The notes under the pieces: model-generated
Told to the model about the DNA's origin: nothing
The model's input: only the letters and a program-made list of their open reading frames with translations
The model's database searches: none
Shown: positions 1-11,300 of the stretch, in pieces
How the letters are laid out: every line of letters begins with the position of its first letter
How positions within the stretch are numbered: position 1 is the stretch's first letter
From: Trichoderma breve
Taxonomy: Eukaryota > Ascomycota > Sordariomycetes > Hypocreales > Hypocreaceae
Length of the DNA stretch: 64,000 nucleotides
Direction of reading: 5' to 3'
NCBI RefSeq assembly: GCF_028502605.1
Contig: NC_079233.1
Coordinates: 4,960,001-5,024,000, forward strand
Position numbers and translations under genes: made by a program

Positions 1-3000
1 GGTGGGGCCATGACCTGAAGTTGAGCTCATCAAAGCTCCCCTTTCCTCCCGTAGATACAGTAATCGATACCTAGTAGATTCGAATGGCGAGATTGATCAA
101 TCACTGCACTCGTACGAGGCCTGCTTGTGGAGAGCTCTTTGGGGGAGCAGTGACCAGGCGCAGCTCCACCAGCAAAAAAGAAGTGTTGCCGTCAAGCCAC
201 TAATTTTCCACGTGGTGGGCAGGGGTTACTTGTGGCGTTCCCCAAAACACGGACCCCTGGCGATCAGCGATGGGATCAAAGAGGCTGCCACACCTCGCCT
301 TTTGAAGCGTGTGCTGTGCTCATGGCGAGCGATCCAGGGCGCTGGTTGAAGTCGGTCACTGATCACCTACAGGTGAAAGTGTATCAGGTTGTACTCGCAC
401 TTGAGTGCATTGCAGTAGAGCCCTTTGTAGGATTGTCAGCCCTCCTGTAGAATTGCGCCGCTTTGGGCTTCATACATGTGTCTGGATTTATGTTGGATGC
501 TACACCCCTCCTCCTCCTCGCGCCATATCGTGGTTCGAGTTGTTGCCAAGCAAGCACGACAAGACAAGAAAAGCAGCGGATGAAGGGATAATTGCTGAGC
601 TGTCCTGCGCCATCGTCGCATTGACTTTTTTCGTTCGTCTTTGCTGGTGGTGTCTACCCCCTCATTCTATGCCTGAGATATATGACGACAGCGGTGCGGA
701 GAACAACGTCCGGTGTGTTGAGATAGCACATGTACACTAACACTAACATCATACTTACATCTCGGCGGACGGGTTAATTGGCCGCTCCCATCACAACAGA
801 ATACCCCTGAGGAAAAGCACAACATGGATACGGCATCACACGTGTTGGAATTACTAACAGTGGGCAGATCGTGGAGAAAAAAAGCCATGTGCGTCCGAAG
901 CGCTTGTGTTACACTCGCTCTTTATTTTCCCGCGCTGTTTTTTATAGGGTAGGTGGTTTTTTGCTGCGGCGGGCGCTTGTCAAAATCTCTACGAGGGCGT
1001 ACGAATACGGTACGGCACCCTCACCACCAACCTCGTATCGCCCAAGGTGAGGAGCAGCGTTTTTTGAAGGAATGATGGTTGAATTGCTTTTTTGTTCCTT
1101 CGCTTGATTCGGCACAGAGATGCTCCGATGCAAACTTTATTTTCAACGGCCTTGGCAAAAGGGCCATGACTGATAGAATTACTCGTAGTACCTTAGCTGA
1201 AGCTTTTGCTTGCTTTCGCCTGGCGCTAGTCGGGGAGCTACACACCTTGGTGTTCGTGATAGCTTCAGCCTTTTCTGGTCGCCCACTGAGGTGAGGGGAA
1301 GGCGCGCCAAGAGGGTGTAGCGTAACGAGGCCTGTATGGCCGAGCCTGGGAAGCCAAATCGTGCCAACTCAGGCTCAGCTGCGGGACGCCTGCAGCAGTT
1401 GAGTTGTGACAATGGTCGATACTTGTGCCCAAAGTACCTCTCGTCTCTGCTCTCGCCAACATGCATGGATCTTCGCGCTGTCATGCGAGCAACGATGCCG
1501 TACATTGGCCTTGTGCATGTTTTTTTGGGGGTCGCGGTATTCTCGGCAAACCCAAGTCAAGACTCTCTTCCCGCCCGTCGTTGCAAAGCCCCTCTGTCCC
1601 TTTGTGCGGGGGGCCGTGCAATCAACAACCCCAGGCAGTTGTACGGTGGGATTGTACATCACGGCCTTGCTTGCAACGCAGATTGAAACCGTACGATGGA
1701 TTGCCATGTCTGCCGCCTTCTTTGACAGCTGCCCTTTGGGGGACCTGGTAACCAATCAGCCCGTCTTACGATAGGCGCCCAACACCTTGCGGCTCGGCGC
1801 TATCTGGCAGTATCGCCAACCACGGCCGATACGCCCGCTGCTGTAAATGCGATCCATGGATGCGATGCGACCTGTTGCCGCGACCGTTCCGAGGGCACAC
1901 GGCAGATTTCCTGGTCAAAATTCATTAATTAATTTACATGACCGGCCCGCGAAGTTGCGGTGACGTGACTGTTTGCTGCAACTGGACCTGCACCAATGGC
2001 TCGTCGCGGCTGGAACATGCCACCTCATACATGGGAGAAGCGCGCACATGATCCATTGCTCCGAGATATCCTGGCGCAATTCTGCGTTATCTCTCGTCGT
2101 GAATTGAAAAAAAGTGACAAGGCACAAGGCCAAATCAACGACGACATTGAGGGCTAGATGCAGCTCTTGCCTCGACCACACCAATCAGACGCGCCGCAGC
2201 CTTGTCATGGCGCCTCACGTGGCAGTTCGAGACGAGGCAATTAACTCTTTGCCGGCCAATCACGGCGATTTGTGCCTTTTTTTCCCTCTCTGACAGACGC
2301 ATGTTACATGTATGAGATCAAAAAATCACGGCCCGTTCTGGGGCACAATTCGGCCTATCGTGCGGAGGCCGCGGGCGAAATCTGGACTCTCACCGGAAAC
2401 CCGTTCAAACCTCAGACAACGTACCCCATGGCAGGGCAACTTAATTTGGTCAATCTCAACTGACAAGCTCGAAATGATAATTGCCGCGAAGAGTATATCC
2501 TCCGCACATGCTGCCATTGTGCGATATTAATTATCAATGGGGGTATATCCCCACCACTTTTTCTTTTACGTACATTGTTGCTTGCTGCTACTTCACTCCC
2601 CGGACTTTTTACGAGGGAGTATCGTATGTACAGGATATACGGAGCAAGGTGAGCGGGATGGTCCGTTTGAAACGTTTGAAAATCGGCATGGGTGCGATAG
2701 CAAGACCCTTCTTTGATCCATTCTCCGATTATATTGTGCCGAGGCAGATAACAACTCCCTTGTTGCTTTGTGTTACTCGATGGAAAAAGAAAACAGAAAA
2801 GAGGCCAAGAACCAAAAATCGGCCACCGATTTGTGAAACCGCAGATAATGTGCCTCAGGACACTCTCAACACCGCCCTGGACCCATGTTGGTGATGAATC
2901 CCGCATGGTGTTCTGGTACTATGCCAACTGACCTGTGGGTGTACGACTGCCGTGCCAGTATGGTTAGAAGACGCCCTCGCATCACTTCGCATTGCATTGC

Positions 3001-3220
3001 ATCGCTCAGCCCAGAATCGCCCGCATGCGCCTGGATACACAGTCTCCGCATTGCGAAAATTGCCCAGCCCAGTGATTGGCGCCCCGAATTGGATCCTTTA
3101 TGCGAGACCATGCCGATGACGAGACGCAAACGATCCTCCAAGCTCCGGACGCGATAATTGTTGAGCATTATCAATAATGACTTCTTGGCCGATTCACCAC
3201 CCCTCCCCCCCTTCACCTTG
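1..3220. other. Gene-empty interval
   Basis: I see no convincing gene on either strand. Open frames are short, overlap each other on both strands, lack domain-like sequence, and no pair can be joined by plausible splice sites into a recognisable protein. A TTAATTAATT tract lies near 1923. The interval may hold the promoter or 3' region of a gene outside the window. Confidence 0.6.
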
Positions 3221-4169
3221 TCATGCGGCCTCTTCGCCAACTGGTATTTGCGTTGACGCGATCCAGTTCTCCATCATGGCCTGGCCCCCAAGGTTTTGCT
3301 GCGTCTTGTTCTCCTTCTTCTTGACGATCAAACAAAGGACGCGGCCGTAAATTGCGAACCCCTCATATGACACGTCCATTGCGAGCTTTTTCTTGTAGTC
3401 ATCGTGAAACTCCCCCTCTGGCTCTGCTGGTAGTTTCACGGGGCCCCTGGGGCGTTTTGGCAGAGGCTGATGACCGTCAGAATCCACATCGACAACCGAG
3501 GCGGAATCGTCGTCCCCGACATCTTCGAATTCGTCCGAGTCGTCGATTTCAAGGGTATTGCTCCTTTGGCGCTTTGTCCGCCGGCGGGTGTTGGTGTTGG
3601 TGTTGGTGTTGGTGTTGGCGGAGGGGATATCGCTGAGCGCCACGCCTTCATTGTCACTGTCCTCCTCGATGCGGATTGGCGCAAAGTCGTTGGCATCCAC
3701 GTCAATGGGAGTCGCATTAGTCTCTGCGATGAGCCTTGATGCGTTGGACTGCAGTGCGGATGGGGCCTTGTCCCGGAAGAACTTTTGCTTCGTGAGCAGA
3801 GAATGCCGTGTGTCGGTTTCCATTAAGAAGACGGAAACCTCAAAGTCATCTGCTGGTAGGTTAGAATCCGTCATTTGCTCCAGACCAGGCCAATTATGCG
3901 GAGGCGGAAAAAGCTTGAGAAGAAGAATCTTTACCTTTTACGATGACATCTTTGATCGTCTTCTTCTTTGTGCTCTTCTTTTTACTTCGTTCTTTTTCTT
4001 CACGGAGCTTGGGTATCACGAGTGGTCGGATGGCTTCGATGACCTGTGGAAGAATGGGATTTCGGGGGTTTAGAAGCCACGACTGTGCCAGCGCTGGGTT
4101 GTCCAAGTATATCCTGCATTCAAGAACGGAATATTTTGTAATCCTCAGGTACCGGCGTATGGGTGCCAT
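3221..4169 (-). CDS. Conserved fungal hypothetical protein, acidic, nuclear-like
   Basis: Two exons, 4169-3935 and 3852-3221, joined by an 82-nt intron (donor GTAAAG, branch TCTAAC) restore one frame of 288 residues starting MAPIRRYLRITKYSV. The N-terminal 60 residues are compact and domain-like, followed by a lysine-rich segment (SKKKSTKKK). The join runs from IKDVIVK into DDFEVSVFLMETDTRHSLLTK, which reads as one continuous conserved block. The middle is acidic and serine-rich with basic KRQR clusters and a run of Asn-Thr dipeptides encoded by a hexanucleotide repeat at 3587-3618. The C-terminus ends in a second ordered block containing ENWIASTQIP. I do not recognise a named family. The basic clusters and acidic linkers suggest a nuclear protein, but that is inference. 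It is divergently transcribed from the IleRS gene, with 333 bp between the two start codons. The acceptor is a tandem CAGCAG, so an isoform one residue shorter is possible. Confidence 0.75.
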
Positions 4170-4502
4170 TTTGTTTCAATGTTACTACGAGCTGTATCGC
4201 GGGAGCGTGAATGTTGAAAAGAAGGAGCCTGAGCTCTCCGGTGATGTAATCGCGGCTCTGGGCCAGATGCCCCGCGCCATCCACTAAAAATAGGGTCCAA
4301 GGCCGCTATAAGCTCCCGCCGAAGGACCCAATTGGAGCGTTGATCGCAATTGGCGCGGGGAGGTGGTGTGGTCGCGAGATCTCTAAAAAAAACTTCATTT
4401 CCTCTTGCAGTCGCCGTTGCAAAGCGTCAATTACGTCGCATCTTGCCCTCTGAGGCTCCAGCCCAGCGCGTACCGGCCGTCCGGCATGGTTTTGGTACGA
4501 TC
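4170..4502. promoter_or_regulatory. Putative bidirectional promoter
   Basis: This 333-bp spacer separates the start codons of two divergent genes (hypothetical protein on minus, IleRS on plus). It must carry both 5' regions. A pyrimidine-rich stretch just before 4410 (CATTTCCTCTTGCAG) resembles a 3' splice site and could mark a leader intron of the plus-strand gene. No start codon in frame with IleRS occurs upstream of 4503. Confidence 0.5.
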
Positions 4503-7482
4503 ATGTCAAAGTCATGGAAATCGACGCTGAGGCTGCCCCGCTCAAGCTTTCCGTGAGCTGACCATGCGGAGGAGAGACGGGGATATTGAGACGATTTCAC
4601 TGACTTGGGATTAGAGCTCGACCGAATCCAAAGCTGCAGCAGCAGATCTTGCGTGACTGCACCGACAACTATTACCAATGGCAGACGAGTAACCGGCCCA
4701 AAGAGAACCCGTTCGTGCTCCACGATGGCCCGCCGTACGCCAATGGGCCGCTTCATGCCGGCCATGCGATCAATAAGACTCTCAAGGACATGATCAACAG
4801 GATACAAGTGCAGGCTGGCAGAAGAGTCATGTACAGGCCGAGTTGGGACTGCCACGGCCTTCCCATTGAGATGAAGGCTCTCGGGGAGAGTGGCACCAAG
4901 GGATTGAGCCCACCCAAGATTCGAGAATCTGCCAGGCGTTTGGCGAGCAAGACGATTCTGGATCAGATGAAAGGATTCCAGTCGTTTGCTGTCATGTCTG
5001 AGTGGGATAATAAGTGGACAACCATGGATCGCGCTTTCGAGATTAGACAACTCCGCGTGTTCCAGAAGATGGTCCGCAGCGGCCTCATATATCGCAAGCA
5101 TAAACCCGTTTACTGGTCGACATCGTCCCGCACGGCCTTGGCCGAGGCTGAGCTGGAATACCGTGATGATCATGTGTCGACTGCTGCTTATGTTAGATTC
5201 CCTATTTTGTCTGATTGGAGCTCGGTTCCCGGACTGAGCGACTTCAAAAGTCAACTGTACGCTGCTATCTGGACAACAACCCCCTGGACGCTTCCCGCCA
5301 ACAAGGCCATTGCTGTGCATAACGAGCTCGACTACGCATTGCTGCAGGTCGGAAATGATGGCCTTTTGGTCGCAGAGAGCCTCCTGGAGGAGATTGCAAA
5401 GAATATTCCCTCTGCGGTGGTCATTGCCAAGTCGATTCCTGGTTCCCAGCTAACGGGTCTCTTGTACCGAAACAAGTTGAGAGGGAACGCCTCCTCATTG
5501 CAACCCATTGTTCATGCCGAGTTTGTCTCTGCCGATTCCGGGACTGGTCTCGTCCATATGGCACCTGGACACGGACAGGAAGACTACCAGGCTTGCTCGG
5601 CGTTGGGTATCGAAGCGTTCGCCCCTATTACGGATGAAGGACACTTTACTCCCGAGGCCTACCCAGACGATCCTGAAAAGCTGACTTTGGCGCCATCTAT
5701 TCTTGACGGCGGAAGTCAGGCTGTGCTGGAACTGGTTGGGGAGGATGTGCTCTGGACTCATAAACTTCAGCACAAGTACCCGTATGACTGGCGCACGAAG
5801 AAACCTGTGGTCATTCGAGCTACGGCGCAATGGTTCGCGGATGTGGGAAGCATCAAGGAAGACGCTCTTCAGGCATTGAGCCAGGTGCGCTTCGTCCCCG
5901 AATCTGGCAGAGTTCGCCTGGAAAGCTTTGTGAAGGGTAGAAGTGAGTGGTGCATTTCCAGACAGCGATCCTGGGGTGTGCCTATTCCTGCTCTCTATGA
6001 TGAAAGCGGAAACGCTGTCATGACGGATGAATCTATCGAGCACATTATATCTGTTATGGAACAAAAGACATCGGACGCATGGTTCTCGGATGCCCCTGAC
6101 GATGCGGCCTGGATTGCGCCATCGCTCAAGGGAACATACCGACGTGGAACCGATACGATGGATGTTTGGTTTGATAGCGGTAGCAGCTGGACTGAGATTG
6201 GGCGTCCTGTGGATGTCTATCTTGAAGGCTCTGATCAGCACCGAGGCTGGTTCCAGTCCAGTCTCCTAACATTCGTGGCAGCTCAAAAAGCAGATGGCAA
6301 AACTGGAACTGACATTGCACCTCCTTTCGGAACACTCATCACCCATGGCTTCACACTTGATGCGCAAGGCAAGAAAATGTCCAAGTCTCTAGGTAACACC
6401 ATCGTCCCCAGCGAAATCATGGAGGGCAGGCTGCTGCCCCCTCTGAAGAGCAAAGGGAATGATGCTGCTACACGCTTCGACGCCCTCGGTGCCGATGCCC
6501 TGCGACTCTGGGCGGCTAGCAGCGACTTTACATCCGATATTCTTGTGGGAGCGTCCATCTTGCAGCCGATTCACAGTGCACTGATCAAATACCGAACGAC
6601 GTTGAAGATGCTACTCGGGTCTCTGCACCAGTCTGCGCTCCAGGCACCGTTGACAAAGCTTGACCAAATCGCCATCTTGCAGCTTCAGGATGTCATGGCT
6701 CAGGTCTGGGAGGCATATAGCAACTACGAATTCCACAAGGCTGCCGGACTAATTAACCGATGGATTGCGACTGATCTCTCTGCGTTTTACCTGGAAGGGC
6801 TTAAAGACCGTCTGTACTGCGGTGATGGAGGCGGTGTCCTGGTTCCCATCTTGGTTGGATTCTTGCGAATGCTGGCACCAATCACGCCGATGCTGGTTGA
6901 AGAGGCCTGGTCTCACAGGCCGTCATGGATGGTGGAAGATGCGTAAGTCTTTGCGTGCATATGATTCGTCGTCACTAGTGTCGCCCGTGTCTAACAAAGT
7001 TTCCACACAGGTCATTCGAACACCCGGCACGGCAGCTCTACAATTCGCATGTGATTGATCCCGCGCGCTTGACGCTGGATCAGGCGCAGCTACGACTACA
7101 TTTGCCCATCCTGTCCGCTGTGCACGATGCGGTGAAGGCGGGGTTGGAGCAAGGCCGAGAATCGAAAGCGCTCGGCAGCTCTCTTCAGTGCTCCTTGAGC
7201 ATCTCTATTACGGATGATCGCCTGGCGACGGTTTTGGAGGAGTACTTGGACGAGCTGGATGCCATGTTTGTGGTATCGTCTGTGGAGCTCAACACTTCTT
7301 TTTCGGCCGATGGTCATGATTGGTGCTATTCGAAGGAGTTTGCTGTGGATGGCATGCAGGGCGTTGTGCATGTGCTGCCGCCGAAGCAGAGCAAATGCTC
7401 TCGATGCTGGAGATATGTTGCTGAGGAGGAGGACGGACTGTGTGGACGATGCGAAGACGTTATAGCAGCTGCAGCTCCATGA
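4503..7482 (+). CDS. ISM1: Isoleucyl-tRNA synthetase, mitochondrial
   Basis: Class I aminoacyl-tRNA synthetase that charges tRNA-Ile with isoleucine, here the bacterial-type enzyme used in mitochondria. Three exons, 4503-4552, 4615-6942 and 7011-7482, give 949 residues. The HIGH signature is HAGH (residues 64-67) within PYANGPLHAGHAINKTLKD, and the KMSKS loop is KKMSKSLGN near residue 604. The editing domain lies between them. The anticodon-binding region follows, and the C-terminus has the zinc-ribbon typical of bacterial-type IleRS (CSRCWRY then CGRC). Introns are 62 nt (donor GTGAGC, branch CACTGAC) and 68 nt (donor GTAAGT, acceptor CCACACAG). The short N-terminus (MSKSWKSTLRLPRSSFP) is rich in Arg, Lys and Ser with no acidic residue, as expected of a mitochondrial presequence. 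It starts at the first in-frame ATG. The length fits mitochondrial IleRS rather than the longer cytosolic form. Confidence 0.96.
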
Positions 7483-8368
7483 TTCTTTGATGACGACTGC
7501 ATAAACCTGTATATGTGTTTGGGTGTATATACGAGCGCACTCCCCGATTGATGATTATTACATGTACGATAGATGTGATTTGATATACAGAAGTGGAAAG
7601 AAAAGAAATACAAGTATAGAGAATAAATGGCATTTTGAATCTACATACGCTCACGATGCTGGTGAGTGACGCAGATCACCGTCAACGGCAAACCACATGC
7701 AAATTGCAAATGACGGATTTGGTGGAATTAGGCTTCTGACTGAAGGCGGCATAACATCACCGTGCATCTCCAATGTGTGATTCGCATGCACGATCGAATG
7801 TACCAGTGACATGCCGGCATAATAAAAACCGGGCCTTTGAAGCAAGGGACAAGTACCAGATAGATTTCGTTTCAAGCCAATTTTGCAATGTCCGAGTTTC
7901 AACCGGGTATGTACAAGCGAGTTGCGCGTCCAACAAAACTTGGCTTGCGCTGCGCCTCGCTCGCCGGACGGGCTGCATTTGCAAAATTCGATCAAGAAGC
8001 AGCTGGTTTCTACTACTACTACTGGAGCGTAGTGGTGCTGCTAAGATCAGTAGTTCGGTTGCACATCTTTGCCTCTACTGTACAGTAGCTTCCAAAGTTT
8101 GGTTGCTACTCTGTGAACCCTGTTTTTGGCTGGCGCATCGCCAAACGGCCGGTTTCTCGCCTGTTTCTCATCCCTAGTGGAACTTTGCACCCCTCATTAA
8201 CGGCCCCCTTTTGACTCTCCTCCAGCTACATTTGTGCTGTATTCTTCTCTTCGATCCTTGTCTTCTTGAATTCTTAGCCATGCGTCCCTTCTCGAGCCTT
8301 CAGTAGGGACGATTCGCAACGGCACTAGAACCCGTTGGCGCTGGTGACTATGAACCGGCGCCCAAGCA
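7483..8368. promoter_or_regulatory. Intergenic region with two upstream ORFs
   Basis: Holds the IleRS 3' end and the 5' region of the 1234-aa gene; no further gene is seen. A TCT-rich stretch around 8215-8275 looks like a fungal leader. Two upstream ATGs precede the main start: a nine-codon frame at 8280-8306 and a 40-sense-codon frame at 8350-8472 that overlaps the main start out of frame. Whether the mRNA contains them is not known from sequence. Confidence 0.55.
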
Positions 8369-11300
8369 ATGGCCGATCACCACATGCCTGCGCCTCGGTC
8401 CGCAGGATATTATTCAGCGAGTCGAGACGGACGACGAGATGGCCCTGCGACGCCAGAGCGCCGGCGGAATAGCAGCCACGAGATGGGCAAGCCGGGGAAT
8501 GCGTCCAGTCAGCGCGATGACAGCTTCTCTCCCCACGACGACTCGTTCCACGACGACGATGCCTTGAGCCCTCGCCGAGAGGCCTCCCCGTACGCCGACG
8601 ACGGACATGGCCACCGAGAAGAGCGGGCGCAGAAGAAGCACAAGGGTCGGTTAGGCGGAGGCTTCTTGCTACACGATGCTTTTGGTGGAGGACGATCTCG
8701 TCGACAGCGGGCTGCCCACACGCCAGGTCCAGCTCCTCAGCTACAGCTAGGCGTCGGTCGTGATGCTGCTTTCCAGGCTTCTCCTGGCCCTGGACATGAT
8801 ATGGGCATGCGAAACTCGTCTGCGCCTATTCGGCGATCTGGCGAAGAGCCTGCAAACTCACCTCCGAACACTGGGCATTCCGCCGACGGCAGGCTATACT
8901 CGGACTCGCACCATCAGGAATCGCTCGCTGCTCCGGATCTCGATTCCACACAGATTGTGCACATGGCTCTCAGTCTTAGCGAAAACCGCCGTCTCGCCTC
9001 TCGACGAAATGCCTCTCGGACAGCTGCCCCCCCGCGGCTTACACCCATCCCAGACGCATCCTCTTCAAGCAACATCAGACAGCATCTCCAGCAGCAGCGA
9101 AAGCTTTCGCGCACCGATTCTCCCAGCTTACTGCAAGAGCCGTCGGCCCTGGTTCCTGTATCCAGAAACAGCGGCAACTTTCAGTCCTCGTTTGAGTCTA
9201 CCCACGATGCGCAATACCGCTGGCAATTTTCTGCCTCGACTCTAGCCAGAGCCCACAAAGCCAAAGTACATCTCGAGCTGTGGGCTCAGTACAGGCGACT
9301 GCTTGATGTACTGCCACCCCTCAAGCCAGGACTCGAAAGACCGTCGTCGGGTAGCTCCCCAGACTCTCCTGTGCTGGCACCCGGTGCACAAGCGCTTGCT
9401 ATCACGCTAGGGAGGCAGTACAACCCCTTGCAGTATATTCGGAATCGCAAAGTGCGGGCACGTGAGAGGAAGGTCATTGACGGACAGCGGCAGGGGTTCA
9501 GCGATGTAGAGTGTGTTAGATCATGGGTTGATACCGTTTATCGACAAATGTCGCTGGCCGGGACGTCGCTTGTCGATGAGAGACCTTCCATACCTCCCTA
9601 TCAATACGCTGAAGATGTCGATCTGCAGAACTCGCCCTCGGAGGCTGTAGCGAGGCCTCGGCGGCCAAGAGTGGACTGGATCTTGGACCCTTGCGATGTG
9701 ATTGCTGATGCATACTGGCTGGAGCAGAACGGGCACAAGCATCTTATTGAAGACCGTCATTGGCGAAAGATTTTCCCGCCGCCTGCGACATCAGACTTGA
9801 GTAGGCCGTTATCTCGAGAAGTAGATGATACTAGCAGCAAGATCTCGCCGTTCACAACAAGAGACAACAGAGACAATGAGTTAACCGAAACCATTACTGA
9901 GGGGAAAGAATTTGGGTTGTCCAAAGTTCGCTCGGAATTGTCTCATAGCAGTACAAAGGAGCGTGCCAAACAGAAGCTACAGAACATCAAAGGATTCCAC
10001 CACCGGCATGGAAGCGCCGGGCATGGCCACGATATAGTAATGCGAATGAAGAAAGATTCTGGATCTGAATATTCAGACAGCGACGACAGCGAGCCAAAGA
10101 GGAGGATGCGACCTGTTCGCAAGGGAACAATTTCCAGCAACTCAAACGACCTGCTGCAGAAGCAAATGATGGAAATGGTGGCCAAGGAAGCACGTGAAAG
10201 AGAACTTGAAGATATGGCTCTGGCGAACGAGAGCGCCGATGACCAGAGTGTTGAGGCACAAGACATGAGGCGAATTTCACAACCGCCGTCCCGATTTACT
10301 AGCAGGAGAGGTTCTCTGGCGGAAATAAGCGACTCAGAACGCAAACTTGCTGTGTTTGAAAAGGTCAAAAAGAGCTCTCCCTCGCGCCTGAGTCTCGATG
10401 CCAATTATCTTTCGTCATCTCCAGGCAAACGGGCTTCGTTTCCCAACTCACCGGAAATCCTGCCGCTTCGCAATGGCAAGTCTGAGTCAGTTGCCAGCGC
10501 TGATCCTTCACCACCCTGGAGCCGATCAACATCTCCCACAAGAAACCCCTTCAGCAAGATTAAGTCAATCATTCGAGACAAGAACGACGACACTTATGTA
10601 CTCGATGAAGTTGAAGATGAGGGAGAAGGGCGATCGTCAAAGCGTGACAAACTTTTGGCACGTTCAGGCTCGACATCTACTCTGGGTAGGCGTCAATCTA
10701 GCCCTGCTGGAAAGCTGTTGTCAGGAACCGACAGCGGTAAAAGCGCCCGCAACACGGGAAGCATGCGGCTGAGAGCCGACGAAAACGTTGGCTTGAGAGG
10801 CATGTTCAAGGGGCCGCGTATTGATAACGTGCTTCGAGGAGGTGTTTCCAAGTTGGGAGACATTATCCGTAAGAAAGAGGGATCTGGTGAAGCACCCGAC
10901 CTCGACACAACGGATGAGTCTGATAGTGATAGAATCAGGGGGCGCAAATCCGCACCCTTTTCTCTGTCGCGAAAGCCTTCCACTAGGGCACAGGAAGTAC
11001 AGCACCAACCGAAGCACTTTCTTGATACGATGCCTCAATTTCATCGTATGCCTAGCTTTCGCCACGCCGCTAATGGTGGTGAGAAGCTCACTGCTGCTGC
11101 TGATTCTGGCGCAGAAACTCCCGGTCGTCGGGCCACCGAACTTGATCTTCTCCGACCTCCGCTGATTAAAATCCGGAGCGCATCATCATCTGGGTCTTCT
11201 CCGGTACAGAAACCTCGCATAGGAGACTCGGACGTCTCTGAGTCCGAATCCTTGTTGAACAACAGTAGTACTGCCCCCGACGCTGCAGACAAGCGTGGGT

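Noticed and set aside
4350..4502. N-terminal extension of IleRS
   Set aside because: Frame opens with TTG; no ATG before 4503.
4427..5320. Minus-strand 297-aa frame
   Set aside because: Antisense to the IleRS catalytic domain; no domain-like sequence of its own.
5495..6241. Minus-strand 248-aa frame
   Set aside because: Antisense to IleRS; arises from codon bias on the coding strand.
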